A stretch of 64,000 nucleotides of DNA from Inia geoffrensis. Taxonomy: Eukaryota; Chordata; Mammalia; Artiodactyla; Iniidae. The first letter of the stretch is position 1, and each line of letters begins with the position of its first letter. The stretch covers positions 53,911,090 to 53,975,089 of the forward strand of contig CM070908.1 in NCBI GenBank assembly GCA_036417435.1. The letters run 5' to 3'. Below the pieces are notes generated by a model. It had not been told where the DNA came from, ran no database searches, and saw nothing but the letters and a program-made list of their open reading frames with translations. The translations under genes were made by a program, and so were the position numbers. Positions 33,880-46,933 of the stretch are shown here, in pieces.

Positions 33880-34918
33880 TATACCGTCCATTACCTTAAG
33901 CTGTTGAGTAAACTACCAAGACTCGGGACCTTCACTCTCTTTCTTGAAGATTTTAGCTCCAGCACTTCAGTCACTCTCCTTTATACTCTGCCCGCCAAGA
34001 CCCTTGGTGATGCCAGCATTCACATCATTTTCCAGGACAATCGTCTTTCACTTCCTTGACCTTCTCTCCTCAGATGAACTTGTCCTCCACACTAACTGAG
34101 CCATGGTCATACTCAAAACTTTTCATTGCCAGTGATAAAAACCGATCTACAATCTCAAACTTAACCTACTGTCTCTCCAGTTCACTTAATTCAGTACACA
34201 CCAGCATCATCCTTCAACCCCACCAGGACGCATGAAACATTCATTACTGATCATACCACCTATTTTTCTGACCCGTACATTCTCACACTTTCAGATGCTT
34301 CCTTATATAACATAGATTTCACAGTCAGTGTTACATCTTCAATTAACTTTTTTCTTTATTTTTCTTACTTTGTTATGGTTATTTGAAAAGCCAATAACCC
34401 CAATAAAATGCAGTTTCCACTTATTCTATGCATCCACTCCCATAGCTATGTATGGTAGGAAAAAACACAGGTGTATGCTGACTGGTCTTAGGCAATAATC
34501 TGAAATGGACCTGTAATGCTGCCCTCTGTAGGCACAATTTCTCCCTCTAATCTTTGCTTTCTCCCGTCTTCTTCCCAGCCTCACTTTCAGATGATGACCT
34601 TGTTCCTTCACTGACAAAATGCAACCAAGTAGAAGAGACTTTTTGCAAGGCATATACCCATACCTTCGTACCAACCCATACACCGAAAATCTGCCTCCCC
34701 TCCTATTACTGTGGATGCCTTGGTTGTGTTCCTTGTTTAGGCCACCCTTTTACTTGTGCACAGGATGCATTTCCTTCCAGCATTTCCTCCGGAACATCAC
34801 TCTAGCAGTCTTTCACTTTCCCTTTGCATCGTCAATCTTCCCCTTCGGATTGCTTCCTTCCAGTAAGCATACAGACATGCTGGGAATTTTCTGTATTTAA
34901 AAAGAAAAAAAATATACA

Positions 34919-34954
<36 letters not shown>

Positions 34955-35190
34955 TGTATAAAACTCTTGATCCTACTTATAACTACTGCCTCATTTCCCT
35001 GCCATCTTTTAAGACAAAATGCCTCAAGTCCTTTATACCCACTATATCTCTCCTGTCTTTTCTCTTATATTCTCTCAAGTCAGACTTTGCCCCCACCACT
35101 CCTGTGAATCATCTTTTCTCAGGTTCGTCACCAACCTCCACATTGGTAAACCCCATGATCAATTCTCAGTCTTCATAATACAGCACAGTA
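33880..35190 (+). mobile_element. L2-clade LINE ORF2 fragment, plus strand
   Basis: Long degenerate piece of an L2/CR1-type ORF2. The reverse transcriptase part is clearest at 34960-35180: a degraded NYCLISLPSF (from an NYRPISLLPF-type motif), then KSDFAPTTP and TLVNPMINSQS. Upstream, TTCCTTCACTGACAAAATGC and TCGTCAATCTTCCCCTTCGG fit the same ORF. The limits before 34500 are uncertain. A TATG microsatellite replaced an A-rich stretch inside it. Confidence 0.68.
34925..34960. repeat. (TATG)n microsatellite
   Basis: About nine GTAT/TATG units inside the L2 fragment. Confidence 0.95.
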
Positions 35191-35547
35191 AGTGCCCACA
35201 TGTCCTGGTTTGCCTGGAACAATCACTGTTTATACCTGTTGTCCTTCTGTGGGTATTAACAGTGTCATTATTCATGCTTAAAAGTGTCCCAGTCTCCAAA
35301 AAAAAAAAGAAAAGCAAGGGGTTCACCAAGGTTTTGGAAGAGGTGAATTCATGAGGGCATTCGGTTCTGGTTAACAGTACATCCCAAACTTGCTTTAAAA
35401 CAATTCTGCAGAATGTAATATCTTGCAGAATAGGTGTATTAATAGGCATTATTGCAGAAAGTGCCAAGTCCCAGAGGCCACTGAGAAGCCATGCATCTTA
35501 GGCAGTCACTTAATATCTCTCGACCGTCATTGTTTTATTAAAAATAA

Positions 35548-36450
35548 TTCAACGTATATGTATAATCAGCGAACTCTCTGGGCTTGGCACTGCTCTAGTC
35601 ATAGCAGGCATTGCAGTGAATAAAAAAGTTGTCACATTTATGGAGCTTGGAGCCTAGTGGGGGAGAAAGAAAATAAATCAGCACACAGATATTTGGTCAG
35701 ATAGTGTTAAAAACTATAATGGAGATAAATCATAGATCAGGCTATAGTGATGGGGTAGGGAAAAATAAAGAAATAAAGAGACCCAGTACAGGTGGGACAA
35801 GCAGTTGGTGTAGATAAGCAAGTGCATTTAAGCAGAGTGGACAGCAAGTGCAAAAGTCCCGAGGTAGAAGCACGCTTTGTAGTGTCATAGGGACAGCAAA
35901 GAGGCCAGTATTGAAGCCTGTGAACAGCTGGGAGAGTGGAAGAAGGTGGGGGTCAGAAGAGAAAGCCAAGCACTAATGGAGGCTTCAGGGCAAGAGAAGC
36001 CTCTGGGATTGAAATCTTTGGATGGTGTCTAGCAGGGGATCATCCAGGCTGCTGGGCAAAGAATAAACGGTACAGATAAAGAGTATTATTCAGGTGATTC
36101 TCGTTTGAATCCAAGCTAGAGTTAATGGTGTCCTGGAGGAGAATGCTAATGGTAGAATTGCCATATGTGGTACTACTCCAGATGTATTTACTGATAAATG
36201 GGATGTATGATCTGAGAGAACCTGAGAAGACAAGTTTTTAGTCTGCGTAACTGTTCAGTTTACGAAAATGGAGAACACTGAAGAAAGAGCAGATTGTAGA
36301 CTAGGGGTTTAAAAGACAGGAGTTGTAGTTTAAAATTTAATATATGAGTGTTTTATTTTTCCTGTATCCAAGTGGAAGTTTAAGTAGGTAATCCACTATG
36401 TGTTTCTGCAGCTCTGGGGAGAGATCAGCACTGATAATATTAATTGGAAC
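35548..36450 (-). mobile_element. L2 LINE fragment, minus strand
   Basis: Reads as the reverse complement of L2: TTGGCACTGCTCTAG, TTTATGGAGCTTGGAGCCTA, AGTGCAAAAGTCCCGAGGTA, CAAAGAGGCCAGTATTGAAG and finally AAGTGGAAGTTTAAGTAGGT and CTCTGGGGAGAGATCAGCAC. The same family and order as 13810-14596, but reaching further into ORF2. Confidence 0.75.
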
Positions 36451-37800
36451 CCATCAGCACTTTACCTTCTCATGCTGGAAAGAGGCATTACAAGGGCCCC
36501 TGATCCAGCTGATGCATTTTGCGTCCATTGTTTCATCATTTCCCTCGCAAGTTTTCTTATGGAAAACTCCGTAAAATAGAGAACTTTCTAACTCTCAAAA
36601 GATTTCATTCTGTTCTGTTCTGGAACTGGATTAGTAGTTTTATATCTATAAAGATATAGATGTACATATATTTAAATTTGAGTCAAAATTTTATTCCCTG
36701 AAATATTTATTCATTCAGTCTTATGAAATCACACAGAAAGTTCACATGACACTTCAGAACATACAAAGATAGTAATTACTTCTAATGTAAAACTTCTTTG
36801 TTCTGTGTTAGACATTCTCACTTTTAAATGACCCACTGTACACTTTCTAATTGGCCTTTGGGGCCCTCTACTACTTTATTATTTCCCTTATAGATATGCT
36901 AATAATAGCTAGCAATACCCCCTTACAAAGCACATAGCTCATAATGAGACAACCATGGCTCTTCTCATTATTTATTCTGAGCCAGAAGTAAAATGCGCAA
37001 CCAAGTATTTTGCACAACTCCGTGATCCCATGTCTTCCCATGGAGGACAGGCCTACAGTATTTGAAAGAAAATCACAAAAATTAAAAGCAGTGTTTTCTA
37101 CAAACATAATAAATTTTCACTTAACTCATGATGCATGCTTTGGGTTGTAACTGGGGATGAAATTCTTTAGGCTACTGATAACTCACTGGTAAATGCTGGT
37201 AAAAAATTGTTCTAATCAGTACAGTTGATAAATGGAGTTTTTTGTTTGTTTCTTTGTTTCTAAGTCTGCCAAACTGACTTAAAACCTCCACCTATTTTTT
37301 CATGAGGGTTAATGTAATGAAAGTTCCGTTGTGAAAAAAAATTAGACACGAAAAGTTGTGGACCGTCAGTAAAGGATAAAAAATAATATCTTGTGTGCAG
37401 AAGCAATAATAGGAAGACATAGATTGACTGTATTTAATTGTCTAAATCAAAAACAAATTACTGTCGTTCCCTTAAAAGCATTTCTTAACCATGTAAAGAA
37501 CAGGGAACATAGTAGAAGCTCTGCACTTTGACATCAGTAAAATGCCTGTTAAAGTGTGTCAGGAAATATGACCCAGAAAATTGGTTTAAATTGACTTGTA
37601 AGAGGACACAGGAGCATGGGTTAGAAAGTAGCTAACTCATGAGAAAGATCAATGATCATTACAGCTGCTGGCCCCTCTCTGTCTCAGGTCCTGATGTAGA
37701 GTTAACCTTCTTATTAGGGGTATTTTCATGCTGCAATCTGCAAATGTAGTCATTTAGAAAGTGCCAGATTCAAACTGGTGCTCAGATGAGCTGCATGTTG
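36451..37800. other. Unique sequence, no feature recognised
   Basis: 1.35 kb AT-rich unique DNA. No exon or transposon is recognised. Confidence 0.5.
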
Positions 37801-37804
37801 AATT

Positions 37805-38285
37805 AAAGATGACCACAAATTATGCGGCAGCCTTTCCATCAAGACTTGGGATTTACTTCCCTCCCCATGAAGATAGAAGGCTCTGTGGCTGCTTTCACTA
37901 GTGGAATACAGATGCAACTTTGTGGTAATTCCCTGGTCCAGGATTAAAATCTTCCACTTCTATCTTCTTTTTGTTTGCTGCCTCTGGGATCTCAGCCATT
38001 TTACTGTGAGAAACCTAGGATACCTATATGGACGCTCCAGGAGACAGGCTAGTTGAGCTCCAGCTCCCACCCAGCCTTTGGACCATCCAGCCCCACAGAA
38101 CTTTTGTGTGATGCCAGCCCCAGGGATCATCGGAAGACAACTGTATAAGAGCTCCCAAGCAGTCAACCCCCAGATGACCCCTGCAATGCACAGCACTGTG
38201 AGAGATTATAATGCATTTACGGAGCAGGAGAGGTTGTTACACAGCAATATGTAACTACAACAACCTTTAAATAGTGGAAAATGTG
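37805..38285 (+). mobile_element. MaLR-like LTR
   Basis: GATGACCACAAATTATGCGG, CTGTGGCTGCTTTCACTAGT, GGTAATTCCCTGGTCCAGGA, CCTCTGGGATCTCAGCCATT, GCCAGCCCCAGGGATCAT and AGAGCTCCCAAGCAGTCAAC form an old LTR of the MaLR kind as I remember it, ending near GTTGTTACACAGCAATATGT. No internal region is attached. Confidence 0.55.
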
Positions 38286-39799
38286 TAGTTTAAAATAATG
38301 TTATAATCCTTCCTCAGAAGAGGATGCTCTCATTGATTTATATTAGAAAGGATATGAAGATGCACACACTGGCTATTGAGATAAAATCTGCAAACAAATG
38401 TAATCCCTACCCCTCAAAAAATCTTTCATAAACTTATTTTTAAATTTTTCTCTTTGAAGTCAGTGAAAGGGGAAGAGAGCTTTGCTGTGTCTACTCTATA
38501 ATCTGATTTGAGATGAGTATCTGGTTATATTTTAGTAATATCTAAAAGGGTTAATAGAATTTGTTTATTTTTATTATTTTACTCGTTTTAGATGACTTTA
38601 TTGTACAGATCTCGGATTATATTTTTATTAGCCATACTTGGGTTAAGCTGTAAGATATCTTTCCAAAACAAACCAAAATTTCTTCTGTGAAAACACAGTG
38701 TACACTATTTCAAAGAATAAGTGTGAGACCTGTGAAATAGTAACCTACATAGGAATGAATAGTCTTTTTAGTCCATAGTAGGCACTAAACAACTACCTGT
38801 TAATCAACTGATTGATGGCCTGGCCCACATATAGAGGTTCCATGTCATGAAGACAGACAGCTTCGTACATCTCTGGTTACATCCTGCATGCAGGAAAATG
38901 CTTCAGGACATGAGGCATACACATTTATAGAAATCAACACCTGGAGGACTCTTTTAAGTCTTTCTATCATCAATCATTATCTAACTCTGACAGTTTATGT
39001 CATAGTACTAAATGTCCCAGTACAATCTGCGTCTGGATTTTAGACATGGTAATTGATTTAAGACTGTCTCCAATTATTTCAAGAGAGAAAAGAGAGAGAA
39101 TTTGCTTGTTATTTTTCTTTTCAATACCCACAGGAAACATACATAGGAATTAAAATGCTGACATTTTAGTACCTCATAATACTTTAAGAACTAATTTAGA
39201 TTTTCTTTTTGCAAAATCTTTTGAATTAAAAAAAAATGGGAAGAGCAACCAGACACTTCAAATAGTGCAAACTTTGAAATTGCCACCTGCAATTAAAAAA
39301 AAAAAAAAAAAACTTCTTCCCTCTCCACTCTGGAATTGTGATCAGCTAACACAATCCATCAGTGACTCCGACTGGGACTCATGCCAATATTGCAAATTGC
39401 CACTGTATCAAGACCTCTTACCCTCTTTCTATGTGTGCTTCTTTGCTTTAAAAAAACAAAAAATGAGTTTGAAAGAAAAGAGAGTGGATTTGTACAGCAG
39501 GTTAGGCTGGTGAGAAGAATGAGGAAGGGAGTAATATGTGAACATCCGAAATAGATGCTTTCTTGGCATTCCCTGCCTTTTGATATGTGTGGGGGACTTT
39601 TTTTCTTAGTATCTCCACCAGAGTAAAGAGGACTCATATAAAATTGGAATAAAAGAAAGAGAATTTCTCCTGCTGACATTTCCTTTACCCCAAAATAACC
39701 TTGAATCAGAGAGGAAATAAAACAGATGCTTTTCCTGCTTTCTGTACATACCTTTTTCTCTCTCTTTTTAAGCCACTGCTTGTACGAACCTTATGATAC

Positions 39800-39836
<37 letters not shown>

Positions 39837-40139
39837 ATGTGTATGAGTGTAAGTATTCTTTAAGGCGCTTCATTCCTGAAGTTTCAAAGTACATGGCAAG
39901 AGTACCTAACTGGGAGACACTGGCATCAGACTTCGTTTACACTTTACCTATTGGGTGATAAACATGACCTTTGGAATGTTTCCTTGACTCTCTGCTGACA
40001 CTGTATCACAGTGATTATCCACCTACGTGAGGCAAAAGTGAACCTGCGAAAATGAAACATGACACAGAGGTCTACTGAATTTCAAGGTTAAAGAAATGTT
40101 TCCTGAGCCGTCCAGACATAAAAAGTAAAACACCAGTTT
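38286..40139. other. Unique sequence with a (TG)n run
   Basis: 1.85 kb without exons. A short possible L2 end lies near 38770-38815 (TAGTAGGCACTAAACAACTA). There is a poly(A) run at 39295-39313, and (TG)n at 39804-39834. Confidence 0.5.
39804..39834. repeat. (TG)n microsatellite
   Basis: 31 bases of uninterrupted TG. Confidence 0.95.
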
Positions 40140-40500
40140 TGGGCCCCAGAACTTCACTGGTGGATTTTGTCAAACAGTTAAGTCAACAGTCTCCACAGAC
40201 TCTTCTAGGAAAGGAAAGAAAAGGAAATACTGACCAGTTTGTTTCATGGGGCCAATATAACCTTGATACAAAAATGTAATAAATACAAGAAAGGAAAACT
40301 GCATGCCAATCTAAATTTAATCTAGAGATACATAAGGTGGATACCACAATTCCGTTTAGAAATAACACTATTAAGAGAAAACAATAGATGGAAAGATATA
40401 TTGGGTTCATAGAGTCTATCTCAATAGTTTTAAGATGAATAGTCTCCCCAATATCATTTATACGGTCATTGCAACTATAATTGAAGTACCAGGTGTTTTG
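40140..40500 (+). mobile_element. Old L1 ORF2 fragment, plus strand
   Basis: GGGGCCAATATAACCTTGAT and ACAAGAAAGGAAAACTGCAT match the reverse transcriptase region of old L1M ORF2. GATGGAAAGATATATTGGGT and AGTCTCCCCAATATCATTTA match a later part. The gap between them implies an internal deletion. Very diverged. Confidence 0.68.
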
Positions 40501-42711
40501 CTGTCTTTCTGCATGAACCTGGAGTTGATCCCATGTGTAGTGTTCAATCAGCATTTCCATGTGTCACAAACTCATGGATCCAAGAGTTATTTATCGTACC
40601 ATGAACTGGCTACGTGGGTATAGTGGGAGCCAGTCTGGTTTGTTTCGCATATGCAAGGATAAGTACCTGTCTTCATTTAAAATCCTCCCTGTTCTTAAGA
40701 CATTTCTTTCTGAAGGTTTTTTTGTTTGTTTTTTTCCCACCAATCTACTTGGATCAAAAGACCAAAAGAACAGACCAAATTATATCTACCAGACATGACA
40801 AAGCATAGTCTTTTTGGTTTATTTCCCATTGATTTTTGGATTATGGCTCCATTAGAGATTAGAGTGAATTGCAAACTCTAAAAATATGGAAAATTTTCAA
40901 CAATGACCTTCAAAAAGTAGATAAAGGAAAGAAACAGCAGTTTTTTGTACTCCTTTTGGTATGTAGCAGGCTATTGCAATGCTTGGGAGTTGGCAGTTTT
41001 GTCCTTAGATTTCTTGGGTCCATCAGGGAACTAAGATCCAAGGCTAATTGTCACCCCCAAACCTGGGAAGACAGGTGCATCCCAGAGAGATACAGCACCG
41101 AGATCTGATTAGCTGGAGGAGAAGCTGTTGGAGAAAGCTGTTGAAGCCACTAACTGATAAAAACTTAAATGGTCATTCTGATGAATTCCTGGAGGCTGAG
41201 TGTGTAAGAGAGTGAAAGTGGGCAAATTCTGGGGGAAGCAGTGTTAGGAGAGCGTCTATGCATGTGTGGGTTCCTCCATCAGGAATTCCACCAGGTCCTC
41301 CAGGCGAAGACAGAAAAATCCCCTTATGGCCATGGCAGAGGTGGAGAAGAATGACCATTGCGAACCAGACCCAGACCCTTCTCCTACTCTCCAAGAAAGG
41401 GCTTCACCAGAGTGCAAGGTTAAAAGCTTTACCCAGCTGTTTGAATAGAATTCCTCCCCATTCTACCGCCCTCCAGACTTCATGATAGAAAAAGTATAGA
41501 ATCCATATTGCTTTTTCCTCTTGCTTCAGGTAGATAGATGATAGATAGGCAGGTAGGTAGGTAGATAGACACAGACAGATAGATACGGAGGTAATGTTTA
41601 TTTTTCCAAATTTTACTTTTTAATTTAAAATACATAGCTCAAAGTCAAGTCTGGAATTTAGGGTCATTGTATCTTTTTTCCTGCTTCAATGCCAGAAGAT
41701 TTATTGATCCACTAATAATAATAATAATAATAATAACTCTTGAACTGCTCCCTGCTAGCCTTCTTTCCTCTACTAGTTTTTGTTTAGTGATATTATTATT
41801 TTAACAGCATTGTGATTTATAGAATTTACATTTGGTTTTCTACCCACGTTCACAGAGTGTGTTAGTTTCAGTTTAATATTTAAATGGGTTACTACACACT
41901 AGTTCTTTTACCATGATTTGGACATTTTTGAGTTCCTTATTTTTATGCATCTTTTGATTCTGTTGACTTCATTTTATAGTGTGTTTTAAAATTATTATGA
42001 TTCAAGAAAGGCTCATCGATAGCATACTCCCTAAACCCTTCATGTTTGACCTTGACCAGATCATAGTTTCTACAATTGAAGCATGACTCCATTAGATACA
42101 AAATTCTTATGTCACACTTTGGTTTTGTTGCCAGTTACTATTAGGAAACCATGTTCCTCTTTGATGTGTGGATGTAAATCTCTCTCACATAAGTGTTGTC
42201 TTATAATTTTGAAGTTTCTGTTCTCATTTCTATTTATTTAATTTTCATTCCCAGGAATAATGTCATGCATCCTTATTTTTCTTCTCCTTTGTCTTTCTTC
42301 CTTATCTTTCTTATCTATTCATTCTTTCTCTCTCTCCCTTTCCAGCATGTACCTGACTATGGTGAAAGACTTCTTTCCCCATTTACTTTTTTTCTGATGT
42401 CACTTTCATCTTTGTAGTGGATTTATTTTTCTTTTCCATTTCTTTCCAGATCTTGTGGAGCTCATTTTGATCACCTTTGGTTGTCTCATCATCTTATTTT
42501 AATTTATCAACATCTCTTATTTTATCTCCCTTTTCAGGAAAAATGTGTTTTCATTACTTTTTCCTGGCACTATGGAAAACTATATGAACTCATTTGTCTC
42601 CTGGAGTAATTATTATTCACCTGATGTATGCTTACCCTTTTATTTTGTTCATTATCTTTCTCTCCTTCTGATTTTTTTCTCTCCATTATCTTGGTAGTTA
42701 CTCTTTTACTA
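40501..42711. other. Unique sequence with two small simple repeats
   Basis: 2.2 kb with no exon or transposon that I can name. It holds an impure (GATA)n/(GGTA)n tract near 41528-41585 and (AAT)n at 41713-41736. A stretch near 41255-41440 has open frames in several phases, without any motif. Confidence 0.5.
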
Positions 42712-43600
42712 TTCTTAAAAATTTTATTGGAGTATAGTTGATTTACAATATTGTATTAGTTTCTGCTGTACAGCAAAGTAAATCAGTTATACATATACAT
42801 ATGTCAACTCTTTTTTTTAGGCTCTTTCCCCACATAGATCATTACAAAGTATTGAGTAGAGTTCAAGCCCTTATTCATTATCTATTTTATATGTAGAAGT
42901 GTGTATATGTCAATCCCAATCTTCCAATTTATCCCTCCCCCCCCATACCCCCTGGTAACCATACATTTGTTTTCTACATCTGTAACTCTATTCCTGTTTT
43001 TTAGGTAAGTTCATTTGTATCCTTGTTTTAGATTCCACATATAAGTGATAATCATATGATATTTGTCTTTCTCTGACTTATTTCACCCACTATGACAATC
43101 TCTCAGTCCATCCATGTTGCTGCAAATGGCATTATTTCATTCTTTTTTATGGATGAGTCATATTCCATTGTATCTAGGTGCCACACCTTTATACATTCTT
43201 CTGTCGTTGGACATTTAGGTTGTTTCCATGTCCTGGCTACTCTAAACAGTGCTGCAGTGAACATTGGGGTACATGTATCTTTTCGAGTTATGGTTTTCTC
43301 CACATATATGCCCAGGAGTGGTATTGCTGGATCATATGGTAGCTCTATTTTTATCTTTTTAGGGAACCTCCACGCTGTTCTCCATAGTGGCTGTACCAGT
43401 TTACATTCCCACCAACAATGTAGGAGGGTTCCCTTTTCTCCACACTCTCTCCAGCATTTATTGTTTGTAGACTTTTTGATGATAGTCATTCTGACCAGTG
43501 TGAGGTGATACCTCACTGTAGTTTTGATTTGCATCTCTCTAATAATTAGTGATGTTGAACATCTTTTCATGTGCTTTTTGGCCATCCGTCTGTCTTTGTT
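42712..43600 (-). mobile_element. 5'-truncated L1 tail, minus strand
   Basis: TTATTGGAGTATAGTTGATT, then the 3' UTR and the C-terminal ORF2 region. A 160-codon piece of ORF2 is still open at 43103-43585 on the minus strand ([12 protein letters not shown] to YYSS-like [12 protein letters not shown]), so this copy is less decayed than the L1M pieces. It ends in ORF2 near 43600. No clear duplication. Confidence 0.92.
43103..43585 (-). pseudogene. L1 ORF2 C-terminal remnant, 160 codons open
   Basis: The C-terminal segment of ORF2 after the reverse transcriptase, including the [18 protein letters not shown] region, which in L1 is the cysteine-rich part, and [13 protein letters not shown]. No start codon context or upstream domains are present, so it is a fragment left by 5' truncation. 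Confidence 0.9.
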
Positions 43601-44839
43601 CTCCTTCTGGTTTTTATAAATGTCAACATCTGTGCATAGGTCTTATGCTGATACCATTTTGTTCTTTATACATTTGCAATTGGGGTATTTAGCTACATGC
43701 TGGGAAAGACTGTGGGGAATGCAGGAGGCGTGTGAGCTGGAATGGCCTGAAACACATAGGGTGGTTAGCTGCCCAAAGCTTTCATTTCAAATCTTATATG
43801 CCCTCTGTTCTGAAGACACATTTCCTCTGGGATTTTGCTGCCTGGATGGTTTGTGAGTCTCATGAAGAATCCCATCCAGTTATAGAAGCTTGTGTTGTGA
43901 TCTGGCGACTTTCTGGGGATCTGGTCCCCTTTGTCCTTCACTGGGAAGCATTTCAGCTACATCCCGCGACCAGGAGGCTGAATTATAAATAACAAGGTGA
44001 TGGGCCTTCAGTTTCTTTTTTTTCTTTCTCTTCCAATTACCTGCCATTCTCCACTCTTGCATTCATTCTGTCCTGGGTGGCCAGTAGGATTAAATCACAG
44101 ACTCAAAGAATAAAGAAAAGCTATACCAGAGGGACTTTTCAGTGGGAAACTGTAGAGACAGAAACATCAGAAAACTTCAAATTTGGGGCTATGATTGATG
44201 TTTCTGCTTCCTGAGAATGATATTCTGCTTGATTTATATTGATTTCACAATATATTATAAAGGTAGGTTGGGACTCAGCATTCCCACTGAAGAGCATATC
44301 TGTAAGCTGGTGAAGGGAAATTCTTAAAAATCCTCACACCAGATACTAGCATGAAATGTATGGACACTGTTTTCAGAATCAGTGAAAGCGTATCTTCCTG
44401 TGTGAAGGTGGATACTGGCTATCATAATGACTTTATCCTTGGAGTTATTTTAGTTCTCAGGCTTGCTTCTGTGGCAGTCAGGTATACCACAGAATTCTTG
44501 GGTTACTAATTATTGGCTACCCTGGGTGTTTTAAACGTGGATGAATCAATTGTGCCTCTCTTCTGTCTTCCATCTCAGCAAGTTCAATCAGGTCTTAGGA
44601 AGTCACTGTGACATGGTGACCAGTGTACGGGGCTTTCACTGAATAGTATAAGCGTGAGATCGGATAACTCAGTTCGTAACATATAGGGTTTCTTCAGATG
44701 ATAGTTCTCAGTCTTTGCTAAACTTTGTTTCTATTCATTGTATTTTATAATTAAGTTTGCAGGAAAAAATATTTTAAAATACATAAGCAAAAACAGCAGG
44801 GAAAAAGATATGTCCAGCCAATCCCACAACCATGCATAA
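43601..44839. other. Unique sequence, no feature recognised
   Basis: 1.24 kb with no transposon or exon recognised. Confidence 0.5.
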
Positions 44840-45300
44840 GCACATTAATGTGTTATGTACATTCTTTTATACTTTATATGAATATACATTACAGATTATT
44901 TTTAATTTTCCTTTTTTCATAAAAATATATAGCAAATAACGAATTTCTTTCTATACCAGCCTACTTCCTTTTACAACAGCATATCTTCTTCTTTTGTAAG
45001 CATGATTTTGTTTTATTTTATTTTACTTATTTATTTTTTTTTGACGTCTTTACTTTTAAGGCTCGTAGTACAGCAGTTCATCATATTTTTCATGTATTTT
45101 TCTTATCCAGTGTTTTACTTTAGGGATTTCCCCTTTGTTTGTTATTTTATACAGTCTTACAAAGAATATTTTGCTTCATCATTTAATGAAGTAAACTTAG
45201 AAGTAGAACTTTAGGTTAAAGGGAATATGTTAATACTTCTATTACATTTCAGCAAATTGCCTTCTACAAAATTTGCACTGGTTTGTAATTCAGTTTATGT
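44840..45300 (-). mobile_element. Probable old L1 (L1M-type) fragment
   Basis: AGTAGAACTTTAGGTTAAAG, CAGCAAATTGCCTTCTACAA and TTGCACTGGTTTGTAATTCA resemble the 'GTAGAATTGCTGGGTCAAAG ... CCAAATTGCCCTCCA' block of old L1s. Diverged and AT-rich; limits uncertain. Confidence 0.5.
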
Positions 45301-45355
45301 GAGGCTGTGTATGACCTTGCTTCATTTCTGTCACTAGTGGTTAATAATTACATCT

Positions 45356-45569
45356 GGGCTTCTCTGGTGGCGCAGTGGTTGAGAGTCCGCCTGCCGATGC
45401 AGGGGACACGGGTTCATGCCCCGGTCCGGGAAGATCCCACATGCCGTGGAGCGGCTGGGCCTGTGAGCCATGGCCGCTGAGCCTGTGCATCCGGAGCCCG
45501 TGCTCCGCAACGGAAGAGGCCACAACAGTGAGAGGCCCGCGTACCGCAAAAAGATAAAAAATAAAATAA
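45356..45569 (+). mobile_element. Young CHR-2-type tRNA-derived SINE
   Basis: GGGCTTCTCTGGTGGCGCAG head; A box intact; B box GGTTCATGCCC has one G-to-A (CpG decay). The body ends GCCCGCGTACCGC, followed by an A-rich AATAAAATAAAA tail. Duplications AATAATTACATCT (45343-45355) and AATAATTATATCT (45570-45582) differ at one base. Confidence 0.95.
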
Positions 45570-45689
45570 AATAATTATATCTTAGCCCAAAGTCAGAAAC
45601 TGAACATGGGGCGGCTTTGTTCTTTGAAGCTTTACTTTTTGAATTATTATAAGTAAGAAAATATCATTATAAACTTAGCAGTGATTTAC

Positions 45690-46435
45690 AGTTATTTTTA
45701 GTTAATTACTCCTGCAAATCCTTTCACCATTTTTTCTACTAGAGTCCTGTTTTTTAAAAAATAAATGTGTGAGATTGTTATATGTGTGTGTGTACATCTA
45801 TATATACACATACATACATATATACACAAATATATCATGTAATCTCTCTCTGACATTGACCCTTGTTTGTTAAATAGATCTTTCATTTTGTCACTTGCTT
45901 TTAAATTTTACTCACAGCATTTTGTATTAAGAGAAATGTTAGTTTTTATGTGATAAAATCTATCAGTATTTTATATTATGGTTTCAGAGTCTACTCTCAT
46001 AATATGAAATACCTTCAGCAATCCAAAATTACATCTCAGCTTTCTTTATTTATAAATATATTTTATTGCAATTGGATATTAATACATGTATACTTAATTT
46101 GATGTTAGATAGAATTCTAACATACCTCCTCAGCTTGTCCAAACACAGTTTATTGAATTATTTTCCCCATTGCTTGAAATTCCAATTGTATTATGTAATA
46201 AGTTGTTATAATAAGTTCTTGGATCTATTTCTCAACTGCATAGTCATTTTCACTGCTCTGTTTGTCTTTTTCTGCACCAAATTCTGCCCTCATTCTTCTT
46301 TGTTACTCCCAAAGTTTCAATTTTGGTCTTTTATTTGTTTCTTGAAAATAAGCTATAGAATAATTTTGTCAAGTTCCTCATGTAATCTCAATGAATTTTT
46401 CAGTAAACTTCTGTTAAGAGTGTAAGGATTGTCGA
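45690..46435 (-). mobile_element. Old L1 (L1M-type) ORF2 fragment, minus strand
   Basis: AAATCTATCAGTATTTTATA, AACACAGTTTATTGAATTAT, CTTGGATCTATTTCTCAACT and GCTCTGTTTGTCTTTTTCTG follow the reverse of old L1 ORF2. Strongly diverged, with a TG/TA patch at 45781-45835. Confidence 0.65.
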
Positions 46436-46568
46436 GATTCTTTTTTTTTTTTTTTGGCATGTGGATTTCTAGTTGTTCCAGTACTATTTTTTGAAAAGAC
46501 ACACGACTCCATTACATTGTAATGCTCCATTGCATTGCCTTTGCTCCTTGTTCAATGATCAGTTGACT
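46436..46568 (-). mobile_element. Second old L1 ORF2 copy, part 1 of 3
   Basis: GGCATGTGGATTTCTAGTTG, CCAGTACTATTTTTTGAAAA and TTGCCTTTGCTCCTTGTTCA are old L1 ORF2 in reverse. The copy is cut at 46568 by a younger L1 tail and resumes at 46934. Confidence 0.8.
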
Positions 46569-46597
46569 CTCTCTCTCTTTCTTTCTCTCTCTCTCTC

Positions 46598-46651
<54 letters not shown>
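46566..46651. repeat. (CT)n(TA)n microsatellite
   Basis: About 67 bases of CT with a few TT and CC interruptions, then about ten TA units. It sits at the tail edge of an L1 insertion. Confidence 0.95.
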
Positions 46652-46652
46652 G

Positions 46653-46933
46653 TTTTATGTACTTATTTATTTTTTATACAGCAGGTTCTTATCAGTTATA
46701 TTTTTTAATTAATTTTTATTGCAGTGTAGTTGATTTACAATGTTGTTTTAGTTTCTGCTGTACAACAAAGTGAATCAGTTATACATATACGTATATCCAC
46801 TCTTTTTTAGATTCTGTTCCCATATAGGCCATTACAGAGTATTGAGTAGAGTTCCCTATGCTATACAGTAGGTTCTTATTAGTTATCTGTTTTACATATA
46901 GTAGTTGTGTATATGTCAGTCCCAGTCTCCCAA
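46653..46933 (-). mobile_element. Short L1 tail inserted in the old L1
   Basis: L1 3' UTR in reverse (GTAGTTGATTTACAATGTTG, GTACAACAAAGTGAATCAGT, CAGTAGGTTCTTATTAGTTA). A 9-bp duplication CAGTTGACT flanks the insertion at 46560-46568 and 46934-46942. A scrap at 46671-46700 (TTTTTATACAGCAGGTTCTT) repeats a piece of L1 3' UTR before the T-rich tail, hinting at two successive events. Confidence 0.88.

Noticed and set aside
43620..43992. Overlapping open frames of 78 and 86 codons
   Set aside because: Several phases are open at once and no domain or splice-site context is convincing.
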